Positions 27,674-36,285 of a stretch of DNA of 64,000 nucleotides are shown here, piece after piece. The DNA is from Longimicrobium terrae (GTDB taxonomy: Bacteria; Gemmatimonadota; Gemmatimonadetes; Longimicrobiales; Longimicrobiaceae). Position numbers and translations under genes: made by a program. Numbering within the stretch: the first letter of the stretch is position 1; every line of letters begins with the position of its first letter. Location of the stretch: positions 448,645 to 512,644 of the forward strand of contig NZ_JACHIA010000002.1 of assembly GCF_014202995.1 (NCBI RefSeq), given 5' to 3'. A model generated the notes under the pieces. That model was not told the DNA's origin. It saw only the letters and a list, made by a program, of their open reading frames with translations, and searched no databases.

Positions 27674-27958
27674 ATGGAAAAGGTTCGGCTGACGCTGGAT
27701 GAACTGCAGGTGCAGTCCTTCGCCACGACGGAGCAGGGAGCCGGGCGCCGCGGTACGGTGCACGGCCACGACGCCCCCTCCGACGCGGTGGAGTGCCCCA
27801 CGGCGGACCCCGCCTACGGCACGTGCTGGGCGAGCTGCAACGGCTGCAGCAACAGCTGTGACTGCGAGACGGGCAACTGTACGGTGGAAGAGGAGTGCTG
27901 GTTCACGGACTGGGGTCCGTGCACCTGGGGCAGCCGCGGCGGTCCCAGCGACTGCTGA
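27674..27958 (+). CDS. Pinensin-like Cys-rich RiPP precursor peptide 2
   Basis: The 94-residue peptide has leader MEKVRLTLDELQVQSFATT, then RRGTVHGHDAPSD and a core with ten Cys, including CNGCSNSCDCETGNC, and the same ending type as precursor 1 (WGPCTWGSRGGPSDC). The start is ATG 27674 behind TTGGAG; an in-frame ATG at 27662 lies upstream of that site and is less likely. It is a recent duplicate of precursor 1, sharing leader, spacing and the WxTDWGPC motif. Confidence 0.8.
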   Translation: MEKVRLTLDELQVQSFATTEQGAGRRGTVHGHDAPSDAVECPTADPAYGTCWASCNGCSNSCDCETGNCTVEEECWFTDWGPCTWGSRGGPSDC

Positions 27959-27969
27959 CGCAGGCAGGC

Positions 27970-28000
27970 GGCCGGCCGGCGGATCGTCCGCCGGCCGGCC
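27970..28000 (+). terminator. Perfect 14-bp GC hairpin after precursor 2
   Basis: GGCCGGCCGGCGGA (27970-27983) pairs perfectly with TCCGCCGGCCGGCC (27987-28000) around a TCG loop. No T-run follows, so it is more likely an intercistronic stabiliser or attenuator than a full terminator. Confidence 0.6.
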
Positions 28001-28032
28001 ATCGTCCGTTCATCCCAACCCGGAGCGGTGCA

Positions 28033-28296
28033 ATGGAAAAGGTACGTCTTACGCTGAGCGAACTTCAGGTGCAGTCGTTCGCGACCACCCCGGCCGGAAG
28101 CGGCCAGCGCGGAACGGTCCGCGGCAACGATTCCACGGACGGCGTGGTCTGTCCCTCGTGCTACGGCGACCCCAGCACGTGCTGGGACACGTGCGACCGC
28201 ACCAACGAGGGCTGCCCGGAGCCGGAAAGCGCGGACTGCACCTTTGAGTGCTATTCCGCCTACCGCCCGTGCTCCAGCGGAGCGTCGTGGTGCTGA
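28033..28296 (+). CDS. Pinensin-like Cys-rich RiPP precursor peptide 3
   Basis: The 87-residue peptide keeps the leader (MEKVRLTLSELQVQSFATT) and the RGTVRGND spacer, but its core is divergent: nine Cys with CPSCYGDPSTCWDTC and the ending CSSGASWC, lacking the WGPC...GGPSDC tail of copies 1 and 2. The conserved leader with variable core is what a shared leader-reading enzyme or transporter would select for. It lies 66 bases before the TOPRIM gene, on the same strand. Confidence 0.78.
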   Translation: MEKVRLTLSELQVQSFATTPAGSGQRGTVRGNDSTDGVVCPSCYGDPSTCWDTCDRTNEGCPEPESADCTFECYSAYRPCSSGASWC

Positions 28297-28305
28297 GCGT
28301 GTCCC

Positions 28306-28330
28306 CGGGCCGGCGAATCTCGCCGGCCCG
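28306..28330 (+). terminator. GC hairpin between precursor 3 and the TOPRIM gene
   Basis: CGGGCCGGCG (28306-28315) pairs perfectly with CGCCGGCCCG (28321-28330) around AATCT. There is no T-run, so readthrough into the TOPRIM gene is plausible; it could set a high precursor-to-downstream expression ratio. Confidence 0.5.
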
Positions 28331-28362
28331 GACCCGCGTTTCCGCCTGATCGTCCGCGTTCC

Positions 28363-30114
28363 GTGACCGACGACACCATGCCGGATCTCACCGGCGCCGC
28401 GCTGCTGGCCGCGTCCGGCTATCCGTTTCTCCCCGTGCGCGTGCGCTACCAGCCCGCGCGGGCGTGGCACCCGCTGCGCGACGGCCGGGAGGCGGCGCGC
28501 TACCTGTACACCGGCGCGGAGGGCGAGCCGCGCTTCGAGTGCATCCGCCAGCATCTGCCGGCGGACCATTCCGCCGCGCCGGACAAGGCGTTCCTGTGGC
28601 GCCATCTGGATGCGGATGGCCGCTGGGCGTGGGGGCTGCCGGACGGCCCGACGGTGCCGTACCGGCTTCCGCGCGTCCAGTCGGCGGCCCTGCGCGGCGG
28701 GCGCGTCTACGTGGTGGAAGGGGAAAAGGACGTGGAGTCGCTGGAGGGGCTGGGGCTGACCGCCACCACCAGCCCGCTCGGCGCGATGCAGTGGACGAAG
28801 GGGCACGCGGAGTTCCTGCGCGGCGCGGAGGTGATCGTCATCCCCGACGCGGACCGCACGGGGCGCATTCACGCCGCGCGGGTGCTGCACAGCCTGCGCG
28901 GACGAGCCCGTTCCGCCGCGCTCCTGCTGCTTCCGCTGGCGGATGGCGAGGATGTGAGCGACTGGATCGCGCGCGGCCATGGCGGCGCGGAACTGGAGCG
29001 TCTGGCCGATGCCGCGGCGCGCGACCTCACCCCCGCCGAAGTCGCGGCGGCGCTGGGGCTGCCCGCGGGCGTCGATCCGCTCTCCACCCGGCCGGAGTCG
29101 CTGAACGCGCTGCTGGCGGGCGGGGATGTCAAGCCGGCCGCGGTTCCGCACCCGGCGTTCCGCCGCTCGATCACGGCCATGCAGCGCCTGGGCGTGGTTC
29201 CGGGCGCTCCCGCGGCGGCGCCGGGCCTTCCGGATGCGCATCCCACCTGGCGCGCGGTCCGGGACGCGGTGCGCGCGACCGGCGCGGAAACGGCGGCGCT
29301 GCTCCAGGATGCGTCGCGGCTGGAAAGCGCGGCGTATGAGCTGGGACTGTTCGCGCGGCTGCTGCGGGCGTGCGGGGCGGGGGAGCCGCCGCGGCCGGCA
29401 GACGCGGATTCGCCGGCGGACGGCTTTGTGACCGCGCCGTCGGTGCGGGTGGTGCGGACGCGGTGGGACTGGGACGCGTTTCTGGCGGATTCTGCGCGGG
29501 CCGCGCCCCAAGAGGCGGAGACGGCGTGGGTGCTGCTGCTGGCGGCTTCCGGTCCGGTGCAGATCCGGCGGCTGCACCCGCTTCCCGCCCTGCTGCTGGA
29601 GGCGTGCGCGTGGCCGCTGGCGGCGGCGGACATCGTCGCGGCGGTCGCGGAGCAGGTGGATGCACCGCTGGACCAGCTTGCGCCGGTGGTCGCCGCGCAG
29701 ATCGCGGAGCTGCGCGCGTCGGGGCTGCTGCTTCCCGCCGCCGCGACCGCCGCGGACGAGACGGTGGACGAGATGCAGCGCCTGCTGTCCGGCGACGAGG
29801 CCCCCGCCATGGCGCCGCGCGGCCTGGCCGGACTGATGGCCCGCGCCATCCGGCCCGCGCGCGAGCACGCCGCGGCCGCGCTGGAGGCGGCGGACGGCGC
29901 GCATGCCATCCACGGCCTGGACGTTTCCGTGGGTCTTCTGGAGCAGCTTCTGGGTGCCGCGCGCCTCCGCCACGCCTTTGCGGCGGAGCTGGACGGCTAT
30001 TGGAGCGCACCGGACGCGCGGGCGCGCGTCGCGTCCCTCACGCACGTGCTGGACGTGCTGGCCGGCGCGCTGGGTGCCGGAATGTTCGCGCGCTCACCGT
30101 ACGTCATCTCATGA
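28363..30114 (+). CDS. TOPRIM-domain (primase-like) protein with a PqqD-like winged-helix segment
   Basis: The 583-residue protein starts at GTG. Residues about 15-110 resemble the region before the TOPRIM domain in phage/plasmid primase-helicases (GEPRFECIRQHLP, WGLPDGPTVPYRLPRV). The TOPRIM core follows: RVYVVEGEKDVESLEGLGL (catalytic Glu of VVEGEKD), VIVIPDADRTG and GEDVSDWI. No helicase Walker motifs or zinc finger are present. Residues about 385-465 (PVQIRRLHPLPALLLEACA through AELRASGLLLP) match the strand-plus-winged-helix pattern of PqqD/RRE peptide-binding domains; this is an inference from pattern. The gene follows the RiPP precursors and overlaps the nucleotidyltransferase by four bases (ATGA). 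Function is unknown: nucleic-acid metabolism by TOPRIM, or precursor recognition by the PqqD-like part. Confidence 0.7.
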   Translation: MTDDTMPDLTGAALLAASGYPFLPVRVRYQPARAWHPLRDGREAARYLYTGAEGEPRFECIRQHLPADHSAAPDKAFLWRHLDADGRWAWGLPDGPTVPYRLPRVQSAALRGGRVYVVEGEKDVESLEGLGLTATTSPLGAMQWTKGHAEFLRGAEVIVIPDADRTGRIHAARVLHSLRGRARSAALLLLPLADGEDVSDWIARGHGGAELERLADAAARDLTPAEVAAALGLPAGVDPLSTRPESLNALLAGGDVKPAAVPHPAFRRSITAMQRLGVVPGAPAAAPGLPDAHPTWRAVRDAVRATGAETAALLQDASRLESAAYELGLFARLLRACGAGEPPRPADADSPADGFVTAPSVRVVRTRWDWDAFLADSARAAPQEAETAWVLLLAASGPVQIRRLHPLPALLLEACAWPLAAADIVAAVAEQVDAPLDQLAPVVAAQIAELRASGLLLPAAATAADETVDEMQRLLSGDEAPAMAPRGLAGLMARAIRPAREHAAAALEAADGAHAIHGLDVSVGLLEQLLGAARLRHAFAAELDGYWSAPDARARVASLTHVLDVLAGALGAGMFARSPYVIS

Positions 30115-30851
30115 CGGGAACGATGGAAGCCACACCGTTCACTCTCCCGGACCTCCCTCGCGACGCGCACCGGGCCGCGGCGGAAAGCGTGTTGGGCCGG
30201 CTTGCCGCGCGCTTTCCCTCCGCCGGGCTGGGCGTGACGGGATCCGTGTCCACCGGCACGCACACGGCGGAAAGCGACCTGGACCTGGTGGTGGCGGATG
30301 CGTCGTTCCGGCGCGAGATGCAGTTCGCCACGCGGGCGGAGGGCGTGCGCACGGCCATCCTCTGCCTGCACCCCGGCTTTGACGCGGAGCGCGAGAGGCG
30401 GTGGATGCTGGCTTCCGGCGGCGACGCCGCGATGGTCACCATGGTGCGCACCGCGTTCGTCGCGCGCGATCCGGCGGGATGGCTGGCGGAGATGCAGCGC
30501 ACCGTCGCCCGGCTGTCGGGGGAACGGCATGCGCGGCGCGGCGAGCTGGTCGCGCTGCGGCGCGAGCGGGCGCTGGCGGCCGTCCGTGCGCTGGCGAAAG
30601 GCACGGAGGCCACGGACGAGCAGCTTCAGCTGGAGCTGTTTGCCGCCGTCGTGGAGGGCTGGTACCTGCGGAAGGGGCTTTCGATGGATTCCAAACGCGA
30701 AAGTGCGCGTGCGATCGACGTCATCGCCGCGCGCGATCCGGAGCTCCATCAGCTGCTTCGCCGGGCGATCCCCATCACCCACGGCTCCATGGCGCCGCTG
30801 CTGCGCGCCGTGGATTACGTGTTCGAGCCCGCGGCGCGGGACGATCCGTAG
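30111..30851 (+). CDS. Nucleotidyltransferase-fold protein (MNT/Pol-beta-type)
   Basis: The 246-residue protein has the nucleotidyltransferase signature GSVSTGTHTAESDLDLVVAD near residue 40 (the GS-x11-D-x-D layout that binds metal and NTP), followed by a helical region to about residue 240. The family includes tRNA-modifying, antibiotic-modifying and antitoxin/toxin enzymes, so the substrate cannot be told from sequence. Its start overlaps the TOPRIM stop (ATGA), so the two are cotranslated. Its stop is only ten bases from the end of the convergent Hen1-type gene. Confidence 0.75.
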   Translation: MTGTMEATPFTLPDLPRDAHRAAAESVLGRLAARFPSAGLGVTGSVSTGTHTAESDLDLVVADASFRREMQFATRAEGVRTAILCLHPGFDAERERRWMLASGGDAAMVTMVRTAFVARDPAGWLAEMQRTVARLSGERHARRGELVALRRERALAAVRALAKGTEATDEQLQLELFAAVVEGWYLRKGLSMDSKRESARAIDVIAARDPELHQLLRRAIPITHGSMAPLLRAVDYVFEPAARDDP

Positions 30852-30861
30852 GAGCTCCCCC

Positions 30862-33306
30862 TCACGCGCCCAGCTTGAGGGCGAGCGCGGCGAAGATGCA
30901 CTGGTGAACCCGCTCCAGCGGCTCCCCGCGGCGGTGGCGGTCCAGCGCCTCCATCGAAAGCGCCCACTGCCGCATCGCCGCGTCCGCATCCCCGGCGAGC
31001 GCATGGGGCTCGCGCGGGGAGGAGAGCGGCGGCAGCGGCCCGTCCGCCAGGCGCAACGCCGCTTCGCTCCAGCACTTGACCGGCACGGCGATGGCGGTTC
31101 CGGTGGATGGATGGATCACGACCCCCGCGCCGGCCTCATCCGCCCACGCCAGAACGGCTCCGTCGGCTGCGGGATCGGCCAGGCTGAACGCGGCGTGCTC
31201 CGTGTGGGCGAGCGTCCGTGGGGCGGCGTGGATGAGCGGCGCGAGCTGCTCCCGGTGCCAGTGCGGATCACGATCGGCGTACACATCCCCCTCCGCCGCC
31301 ACGATGCGTAGCGGAGCGAGCCGCAGTCCGTCCGGCGCATGGACGGGCGGCTCCGCGCGCCCGCACGCCTCCTCATACGCGATCAGCCGGGCGGCGCGCT
31401 CCCGGACGCGGGCGGCAAGCCGCGCCACGGCGTCCCCGCTCGCGCTCGCGAGCACCTCTTCCTCCGCGGCGAGGGTGGCGCGCGCGGCCATCGCCACGGC
31501 CGAGTACAGTGCCCGCGGAGCGCCCGTCCGCAGGTTGAGTCCCCGCATCATCGCCGGACCCATCACTCCTTCCAGCGCGATCCAGTCCGTCGCGAGCCGG
31601 TCCCACGTGCCCGCGCCGTCCAGCGCCGCACGCACGCGCGCCAGAAAGTGCTCTTCCGCGTCGCGGTCCGCGAAGTACGCGCGTCCCGCCGCGGTGTACA
31701 CCGATCCCGTTTCTCCCTCCGCCACGCCGAAGCGGCGCCGCGCCACGGCCGCGTCCCGGCAGACGATCGCCATCACCCGCGTGCCGGACCGCAGCCGCTG
31801 CACGTCGATCTCCGCGATCCCGCTCGCGCGGAAGTACGCCAGCGCCGCACGCACGCCGTCGCCCGCCGCCGGAGACGCGGGCGCAACGGGCGTGGATGGC
31901 GGGAGATGAATGAGCCAGCGCGGATCCACGGCGAAGCGGCTCATCATCTCCAGCGCGGCGGCCGCCTGCTCGCCCGCGATGAACACCTCGCCGCCGACGC
32001 GTGTGAGGATGGTCCGATCGCCCGCCAGCGCGTCCAGGTGGATGGCATCGTCCCGAACGCCCGTCGTCCCGCCATCGTCCATCCCCGGCCGCGCCGCTGC
32101 GTCGAGCCTGTTGAAGATGGCCATCTGCGTCAGCGGGCCGGCCTGCGCATCCTCCGGCCCCGCCGGGGCGAAGCGGACGGCGTATCTGTGACGGCCCGCC
32201 ACCCCCTGTGCCCACGCCCGGAATTCGCCGCGCGTCCACTCGAAGCGGTGGTCCGGGTGCCGCATCCGCCGCGCGCCGGGCTGGTCGAACAGCGCGTTGT
32301 ACTCCGCGTTCGGCGTGGTGACGACGACGGTCGCCGGGCGCGCCTCGTCCCACACCGCGCCCTCCAGCGCGGCCAGCTGCGGCGGATCCAGGTGCTCAAT
32401 CACCTCCACGAGCGCGGCGGCGTCGTACCCGCGGAGGCGCGCGTCGCGGTAGGTGAGCGAACCGTGCAGCACGCGCCCCGGTCCGCCCGGTTCCAGTCGG
32501 GCGGCGGCAAGGGCCAGCTCGTCGCGCGCGACCTCCACGCCCACCACTTCCCGGAACCGCGGCTCCCGCGCGAGGCGGCCGAGCAGCCCGCCCGATCCGC
32601 ATCCCAGGTCCAGCACGCGCCGCGCCCCGCTCGCCACCAGCGCGGCGAGCACCGCGTCGTGCCGCTGGTCGTGCAGCGCGTGCCCCTGCTCACGCTGCAG
32701 CAGCCGCCGCGCGAGCAGATCGTGCTCCGGATGCTCCGCCAGCCACGCGCGCCCGTGGTCCCACAGCGCCCGCGCGTCGTCCGGGGTCAGGCCGCCGGAC
32801 GGACGATCATCAAAGAAAGGAAGAAAGACACGCAGGTGGGAGAGCAGATCTGCGAGGCGCTGCGTGCCCGCGAGCCGGACGTGCAGAAAGGGGCTCTGCC
32901 CGCCCGGCTGGTCCGGGCTGACGGGGAGGCGCGCGGCCGTAATGGCGTAGCCCAGCGGCGCGAACAGGCGCTGCAGCATCGGTTCGCCCGCCGGGCACCA
33001 GAGCGCCGGAAACCGTACTTCCAGCGCGCGCGGCTGCTCGTCCGCGGGACGCGCAACGGAGAAGAACGCGCCCAGCGCGCTCCCGAGCGACGTTCCCGCC
33101 GCAAGCGCGGAGTGCCCCGGGACCGCGCCGTCCTCATGATCCGCCGGCCGCTCGATCTCCAGGATCATGGCGGCGCCATCCACCCCGTGCGGAACGAGGT
33201 GCGCGCGCCCATCCGCAAGCTCGACGGTCGAAGGAGTGGTTGGATCGATGGCAAACAGGGGCGGATCGGCCGGCGCCCGATCCGGAGCGCGGAGGAGCAG
33301 CATCAT
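30862..33306 (-). CDS. hen1: Hen1-type 3'-terminal RNA ribose 2'-O-methyltransferase fused to a degenerate Pnkp-ligase domain
   Basis: Numbering is from the chosen start at 33306 (814 residues; 33384 is an alternative). Residues 1-200 match the bacterial Hen1 N-terminal domain (LLSHLRVFLPFFDD). Residues about 215-400 are the methyltransferase: VLDLGCGSG for AdoMet, EVIEHLDPP with metal-binding Glu and His near 301, and DHRFEWTR near 352. From about 420 the sequence changes to the ligase domain of bacterial polynucleotide kinase-phosphatase (EMMSRFAVDPRWLIHLPPS, CRDAAVARRRFGV, TDWIALE, LERVHQCIF). The nucleotidyl-transfer motifs are lost: motif I EEKHMGSR reads QRLRSGTR (Lys to Leu near 505), the Glu of ELMPW is gone, and EGMVVKP reads AGVVIHP. 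Bacterial Hen1 normally partners with a full Pnkp to repair tRNAs cut by toxins. No kinase or phosphatase domain is present here. Confidence 0.88.
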   Translation of the reverse strand: MMLLLRAPDRAPADPPLFAIDPTTPSTVELADGRAHLVPHGVDGAAMILEIERPADHEDGAVPGHSALAAGTSLGSALGAFFSVARPADEQPRALEVRFPALWCPAGEPMLQRLFAPLGYAITAARLPVSPDQPGGQSPFLHVRLAGTQRLADLLSHLRVFLPFFDDRPSGGLTPDDARALWDHGRAWLAEHPEHDLLARRLLQREQGHALHDQRHDAVLAALVASGARRVLDLGCGSGGLLGRLAREPRFREVVGVEVARDELALAAARLEPGGPGRVLHGSLTYRDARLRGYDAAALVEVIEHLDPPQLAALEGAVWDEARPATVVVTTPNAEYNALFDQPGARRMRHPDHRFEWTRGEFRAWAQGVAGRHRYAVRFAPAGPEDAQAGPLTQMAIFNRLDAAARPGMDDGGTTGVRDDAIHLDALAGDRTILTRVGGEVFIAGEQAAAALEMMSRFAVDPRWLIHLPPSTPVAPASPAAGDGVRAALAYFRASGIAEIDVQRLRSGTRVMAIVCRDAAVARRRFGVAEGETGSVYTAAGRAYFADRDAEEHFLARVRAALDGAGTWDRLATDWIALEGVMGPAMMRGLNLRTGAPRALYSAVAMAARATLAAEEEVLASASGDAVARLAARVRERAARLIAYEEACGRAEPPVHAPDGLRLAPLRIVAAEGDVYADRDPHWHREQLAPLIHAAPRTLAHTEHAAFSLADPAADGAVLAWADEAGAGVVIHPSTGTAIAVPVKCWSEAALRLADGPLPPLSSPREPHALAGDADAAMRQWALSMEALDRHRRGEPLERVHQCIFAALALKLGA

Positions 33307-33486
33307 CGATCGGTGCGCGCCGGTTCGGGGCGGGGAAGTGGCTGCGGACAGCCGCTGATCGTCGAAAGGTGGCGAGAAAAGCATTGCCGTCGCAACCCAC
33401 CCAGCCGGTCCCGGGACAGTGGATCGCGCCCTATCGGTCCATTATCATCGCATCAGATACGAGGCTTCACCTGCATCGAGGCCCCG

Positions 33487-33561
33487 GCTCCCCGGTGTGA
33501 GTTCTCCCCTCTCCGTGCGGCAGTTTGCACGGGGAGGGGCCGGGGGAGGGGCCTCCCCGGC
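33487..33561. repeat. Dispersed hairpin repeat, copy B
   Basis: A 75-base element nearly identical to 21405-21480: same CCCCTCTCCGTGC/GCACGGGGAGGGG stem, GGCAGTTT loop and G-rich tail. It sits between the start of the hen1-type gene and the end of the histidine kinase gene. Nothing else is recognised in 33307-33600. Confidence 0.85.
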
Positions 33562-33600
33562 TGCCGACAAGCAGAGCTTTCCGTCCCCCCCCACCCGCCG

Positions 33601-36078
33601 TCACGACGCGGAGGGTTGCCGCGCGGAACCGCTCCGGTGAAGCACGGCGGTGAGTGCGCGCACCAGCTGGGCCTGGCTGAACGGCTTGCGCAGCAGCCGC
33701 AGTTCCGGAACGAGCACGCCCTGCGGCGCGATCACGTCGTCCGTGTAGCCGGAAATGCACACCACGGGAATGTGCGCATGGTGCTCCGCCACGTGCCGCA
33801 CCAGCGCCCCGCCGCCCATCCCGGGCATCACCACGTCCGTAAGCACCACGTCGATCGTGTCCCCTTCCTCCTCCAGCAGCCCCACCGCATCCTCCGCGGA
33901 GCAGACCGACGCCACCGCGTACCCGGAGCGCGTGAGCATGCGGGTGATGATGCCCCGCACCACGGGATCGTCCTCCACCACCAGCACGCGGCCGTCCGGC
34001 GCGGCATCCATCCCCTGCGGCTCGGGCTCCGGCGCGTCCACGGCGTCCGTCACGGGAAAGAGCACCGTCATGCTCGTTCCCTGGCCGGGCTCGCTCTCCA
34101 CCGTGATGTAGCCTCCCGCCTGCTTCACGATCCCGTAGACGGTGGCCAGCCCCAGCCCCGTTCCCTTGCCGGACTGCTTGGTGGTAAAGAACGGCTCGAA
34201 GATCCGCTGGCGCGTGTCGCCGTCCATCCCGTGGCCGCTGTCGGTGATGGCGACGCCGGCGTAGCGCCCGGGCGGCGGCTGGTCCGGGCCGGGCTCCGCC
34301 TCGCCGGGGCGCAGCTCCGTGGCGAGCGTGCGGATGCGCAGCGTGCCGCCCGCGGGCATGGCGTCGCGCGCGTTGAGGGCCAGGTTCAGCAGCACCTGCT
34401 CCAGCTGCGTGGGATCCACCAGCACCGGGCCGGCCTCCGGCGCGGGCACCACCTCCCGCAGAATGTCCGCGCCGATCAGGCGCGAAAGCATGCGGTCCAT
34501 TCCCGCCACGGCCTCGTTCACGTCCACCACGCGCGGCTGCACCACCTGGTTGCGGCTGAAGGCCAGCAGCTGCCGCGTCAGGTCCGCCGCGCGCTCCCCC
34601 GCGTCCTGAATGGCGCGCACATCGTCCGCCAGCGGCTGGCCGCCCTGCATGTCGTGAAGCAGAAACTCCGCGCTGGCGTTGATGACGGTGAGCAGGTTGT
34701 TGAAGTCGTGCGCGATGCCGCCGGAAAGCCGGCCCAGCGCGTCGATCTTCTGCGCCTGCGCAAGCTGGCGCTGGCTTTCCAGCAGCTGCTCTTCGGCGCG
34801 GCGGCGCTCCGTAAGGTTCTGCAGCGCGCCCACCATGCGCACCGCCGCGCCGCCCGGCCCGCGGATGATGCGGCCCCGCTCGGCGATGGACGCGTACTCG
34901 CCGTCCACCCGCCGCAGCCGGTACTCCATCGAACACACCTCGGCGTCGCCCGCCAGCGCCTCATGCAGGTGGTTCAGCACCCGGTCCGCGTCCGCGGGGT
35001 GCAGGTGCTCGCCCCACCACCCGCTCCCCAGGGCGGGGACGTGCGGGCCCAGCAGCTCGCGCACGGCATCGCTCCACACCACGCGGCCGGTGGACAGGTC
35101 GTAGTCGTAGATGACGTCGCGGGTGGCCTCGGACACCAGGCGAAAGCGCTCCTCCGAAAGCCGGATCGCCTCGGCGGCACGCTTCTGCTCCGTCACGTCG
35201 CGCCCCACGGAACAGGCGCCCACCACCCGCCCCAGCGCGTCGCGCAGCGGGGTGACGGTGAGCAGAATGTCCAGCACCGTGCCATCGCTGCGCACGCGCA
35301 TGGTGTCGCGGTGCGCCACGTGCCTGCCGCCGTGCAGCTGCCCCAGCAGGTCCGGCATCTCGGCCCGGCGGTCCGGCGGAATGATCAGCGAAATGCTCTG
35401 TCCCACGGCCTGCTCCGCCTCATACCCGTACAGCCGCGCCGCGCCGGAATTCCACGACGTGATGGTGCCGTCCAGCGTGGTGGAGATGATGGCGTCCGTG
35501 GAGGATTCCACCACGGAGGAAAGCTCGCGCTGGCCGGATTCGATGGTTTCCGCGCGCTCGGCCAGGTCCAGCCGCAGCTCGATCTCCGTCGACACCGCGG
35601 TCGCCAGGTCCTGAACGATGCGCAGGTCCTCCGGCGTCCACTTGCGGGGCTGGCTGTCGATGACGCAGAAGCTGCCGAGCACCACCCCCGGCCGTACGAC
35701 GATGGGAAAGCCCGCGTAGGCGATCACGCTCAGGTCGCGGATCGCCAGGTTTTCGCGCACCAGGTCGTCCTGCCGCGCGTCTTCGATGATGAGCGGCGTG
35801 GCGCGGCGCACCACGTGCTGGCAGAACGAGTGGGAAAGCGGCGTTTCGCGCTCCGTGGCCCAGGGCTGGGGAAGGCCCACGCAGCTCTTGAAGAACTGGC
35901 GGTGGCCCTCCACCAGGCTCACCAGCGCGACGGGAACGCCCAGGACGCGCGTGGCCAGGCGCGTGTACCGGTCGAACGATTCTTCGGCGGGGCTGTCCAG
36001 GACGCCTGCCCTGCGCAGCAGGGAGATGCGCAGCGGATCATCCAGCGGCATGAACGAGGGGGAGTTCGGCGGTTCCAT
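33601..36078 (-). CDS. Hybrid sensor histidine kinase, GAF-PAS-PAS-HisKA-HATPase-REC
   Basis: The 825-residue cytoplasmic protein has no membrane segments. A GAF domain occupies about residues 25-160, two PAS domains about 180-300 and 315-430, and the phosphoacceptor His lies in [13 protein letters not shown] near 455. The ATPase has the N-box [11 protein letters not shown] and [15 protein letters not shown]-terminal receiver (about 705-820) has VLVVEDDP and the phosphoacceptor Asp in [13 protein letters not shown]. The HDFNN type with an attached receiver is a phosphorelay kinase; the signal is unknown. Start 36078 (MEPPNSPSF) is chosen because upstream in-frame residues are Pro/Arg-rich; 36051 is an alternative. 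It is divergent from the Fur-family gene. Confidence 0.92.
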   Translation of the reverse strand: MEPPNSPSFMPLDDPLRISLLRRAGVLDSPAEESFDRYTRLATRVLGVPVALVSLVEGHRQFFKSCVGLPQPWATERETPLSHSFCQHVVRRATPLIIEDARQDDLVRENLAIRDLSVIAYAGFPIVVRPGVVLGSFCVIDSQPRKWTPEDLRIVQDLATAVSTEIELRLDLAERAETIESGQRELSSVVESSTDAIISTTLDGTITSWNSGAARLYGYEAEQAVGQSISLIIPPDRRAEMPDLLGQLHGGRHVAHRDTMRVRSDGTVLDILLTVTPLRDALGRVVGACSVGRDVTEQKRAAEAIRLSEERFRLVSEATRDVIYDYDLSTGRVVWSDAVRELLGPHVPALGSGWWGEHLHPADADRVLNHLHEALAGDAEVCSMEYRLRRVDGEYASIAERGRIIRGPGGAAVRMVGALQNLTERRRAEEQLLESQRQLAQAQKIDALGRLSGGIAHDFNNLLTVINASAEFLLHDMQGGQPLADDVRAIQDAGERAADLTRQLLAFSRNQVVQPRVVDVNEAVAGMDRMLSRLIGADILREVVPAPEAGPVLVDPTQLEQVLLNLALNARDAMPAGGTLRIRTLATELRPGEAEPGPDQPPPGRYAGVAITDSGHGMDGDTRQRIFEPFFTTKQSGKGTGLGLATVYGIVKQAGGYITVESEPGQGTSMTVLFPVTDAVDAPEPEPQGMDAAPDGRVLVVEDDPVVRGIITRMLTRSGYAVASVCSAEDAVGLLEEEGDTIDVVLTDVVMPGMGGGALVRHVAEHHAHIPVVCISGYTDDVIAPQGVLVPELRLLRKPFSQAQLVRALTAVLHRSGSARQPSAS

Positions 36079-36210
36079 TCGGATTGCGTGAATGGGATCG
36101 CGTGATGCGCATTGCGTACCATCACCGGTTGGCGCGTCACGCGCGGTGCTCTTCACCCGCGGTCCCGGTGGGCGCGGACGCGGGCGGGGCGGGGTCAGCA
36201 CATGCCCAAC

Positions 36211-36241
36211 TTGCGACGGATCGCGGCGGCGGGGTTATATT
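36211..36241 (+). promoter_or_regulatory. Candidate promoter of the Fur-family gene
   Basis: TTGCGA at 36211-36216 and TTATAT at 36235-36240 are 18 bases apart (or TATATT at 36236 with 19). The AT-rich -10 stands out in this DNA and precedes the start codon by about 45 bases. Confidence 0.55.
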
Positions 36242-36285
36242 CAGACGATCTGTTGGATGCAAGGTCATTTGCGTGCGGGAGACCG

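Noticed and set aside
30111-30851. Nucleotidyltransferase as half of a MNT/HEPN toxin-antitoxin pair
   Set aside because: No HEPN partner gene is adjacent, the protein is longer than MNT antitoxins, and it is coupled to the TOPRIM gene instead.
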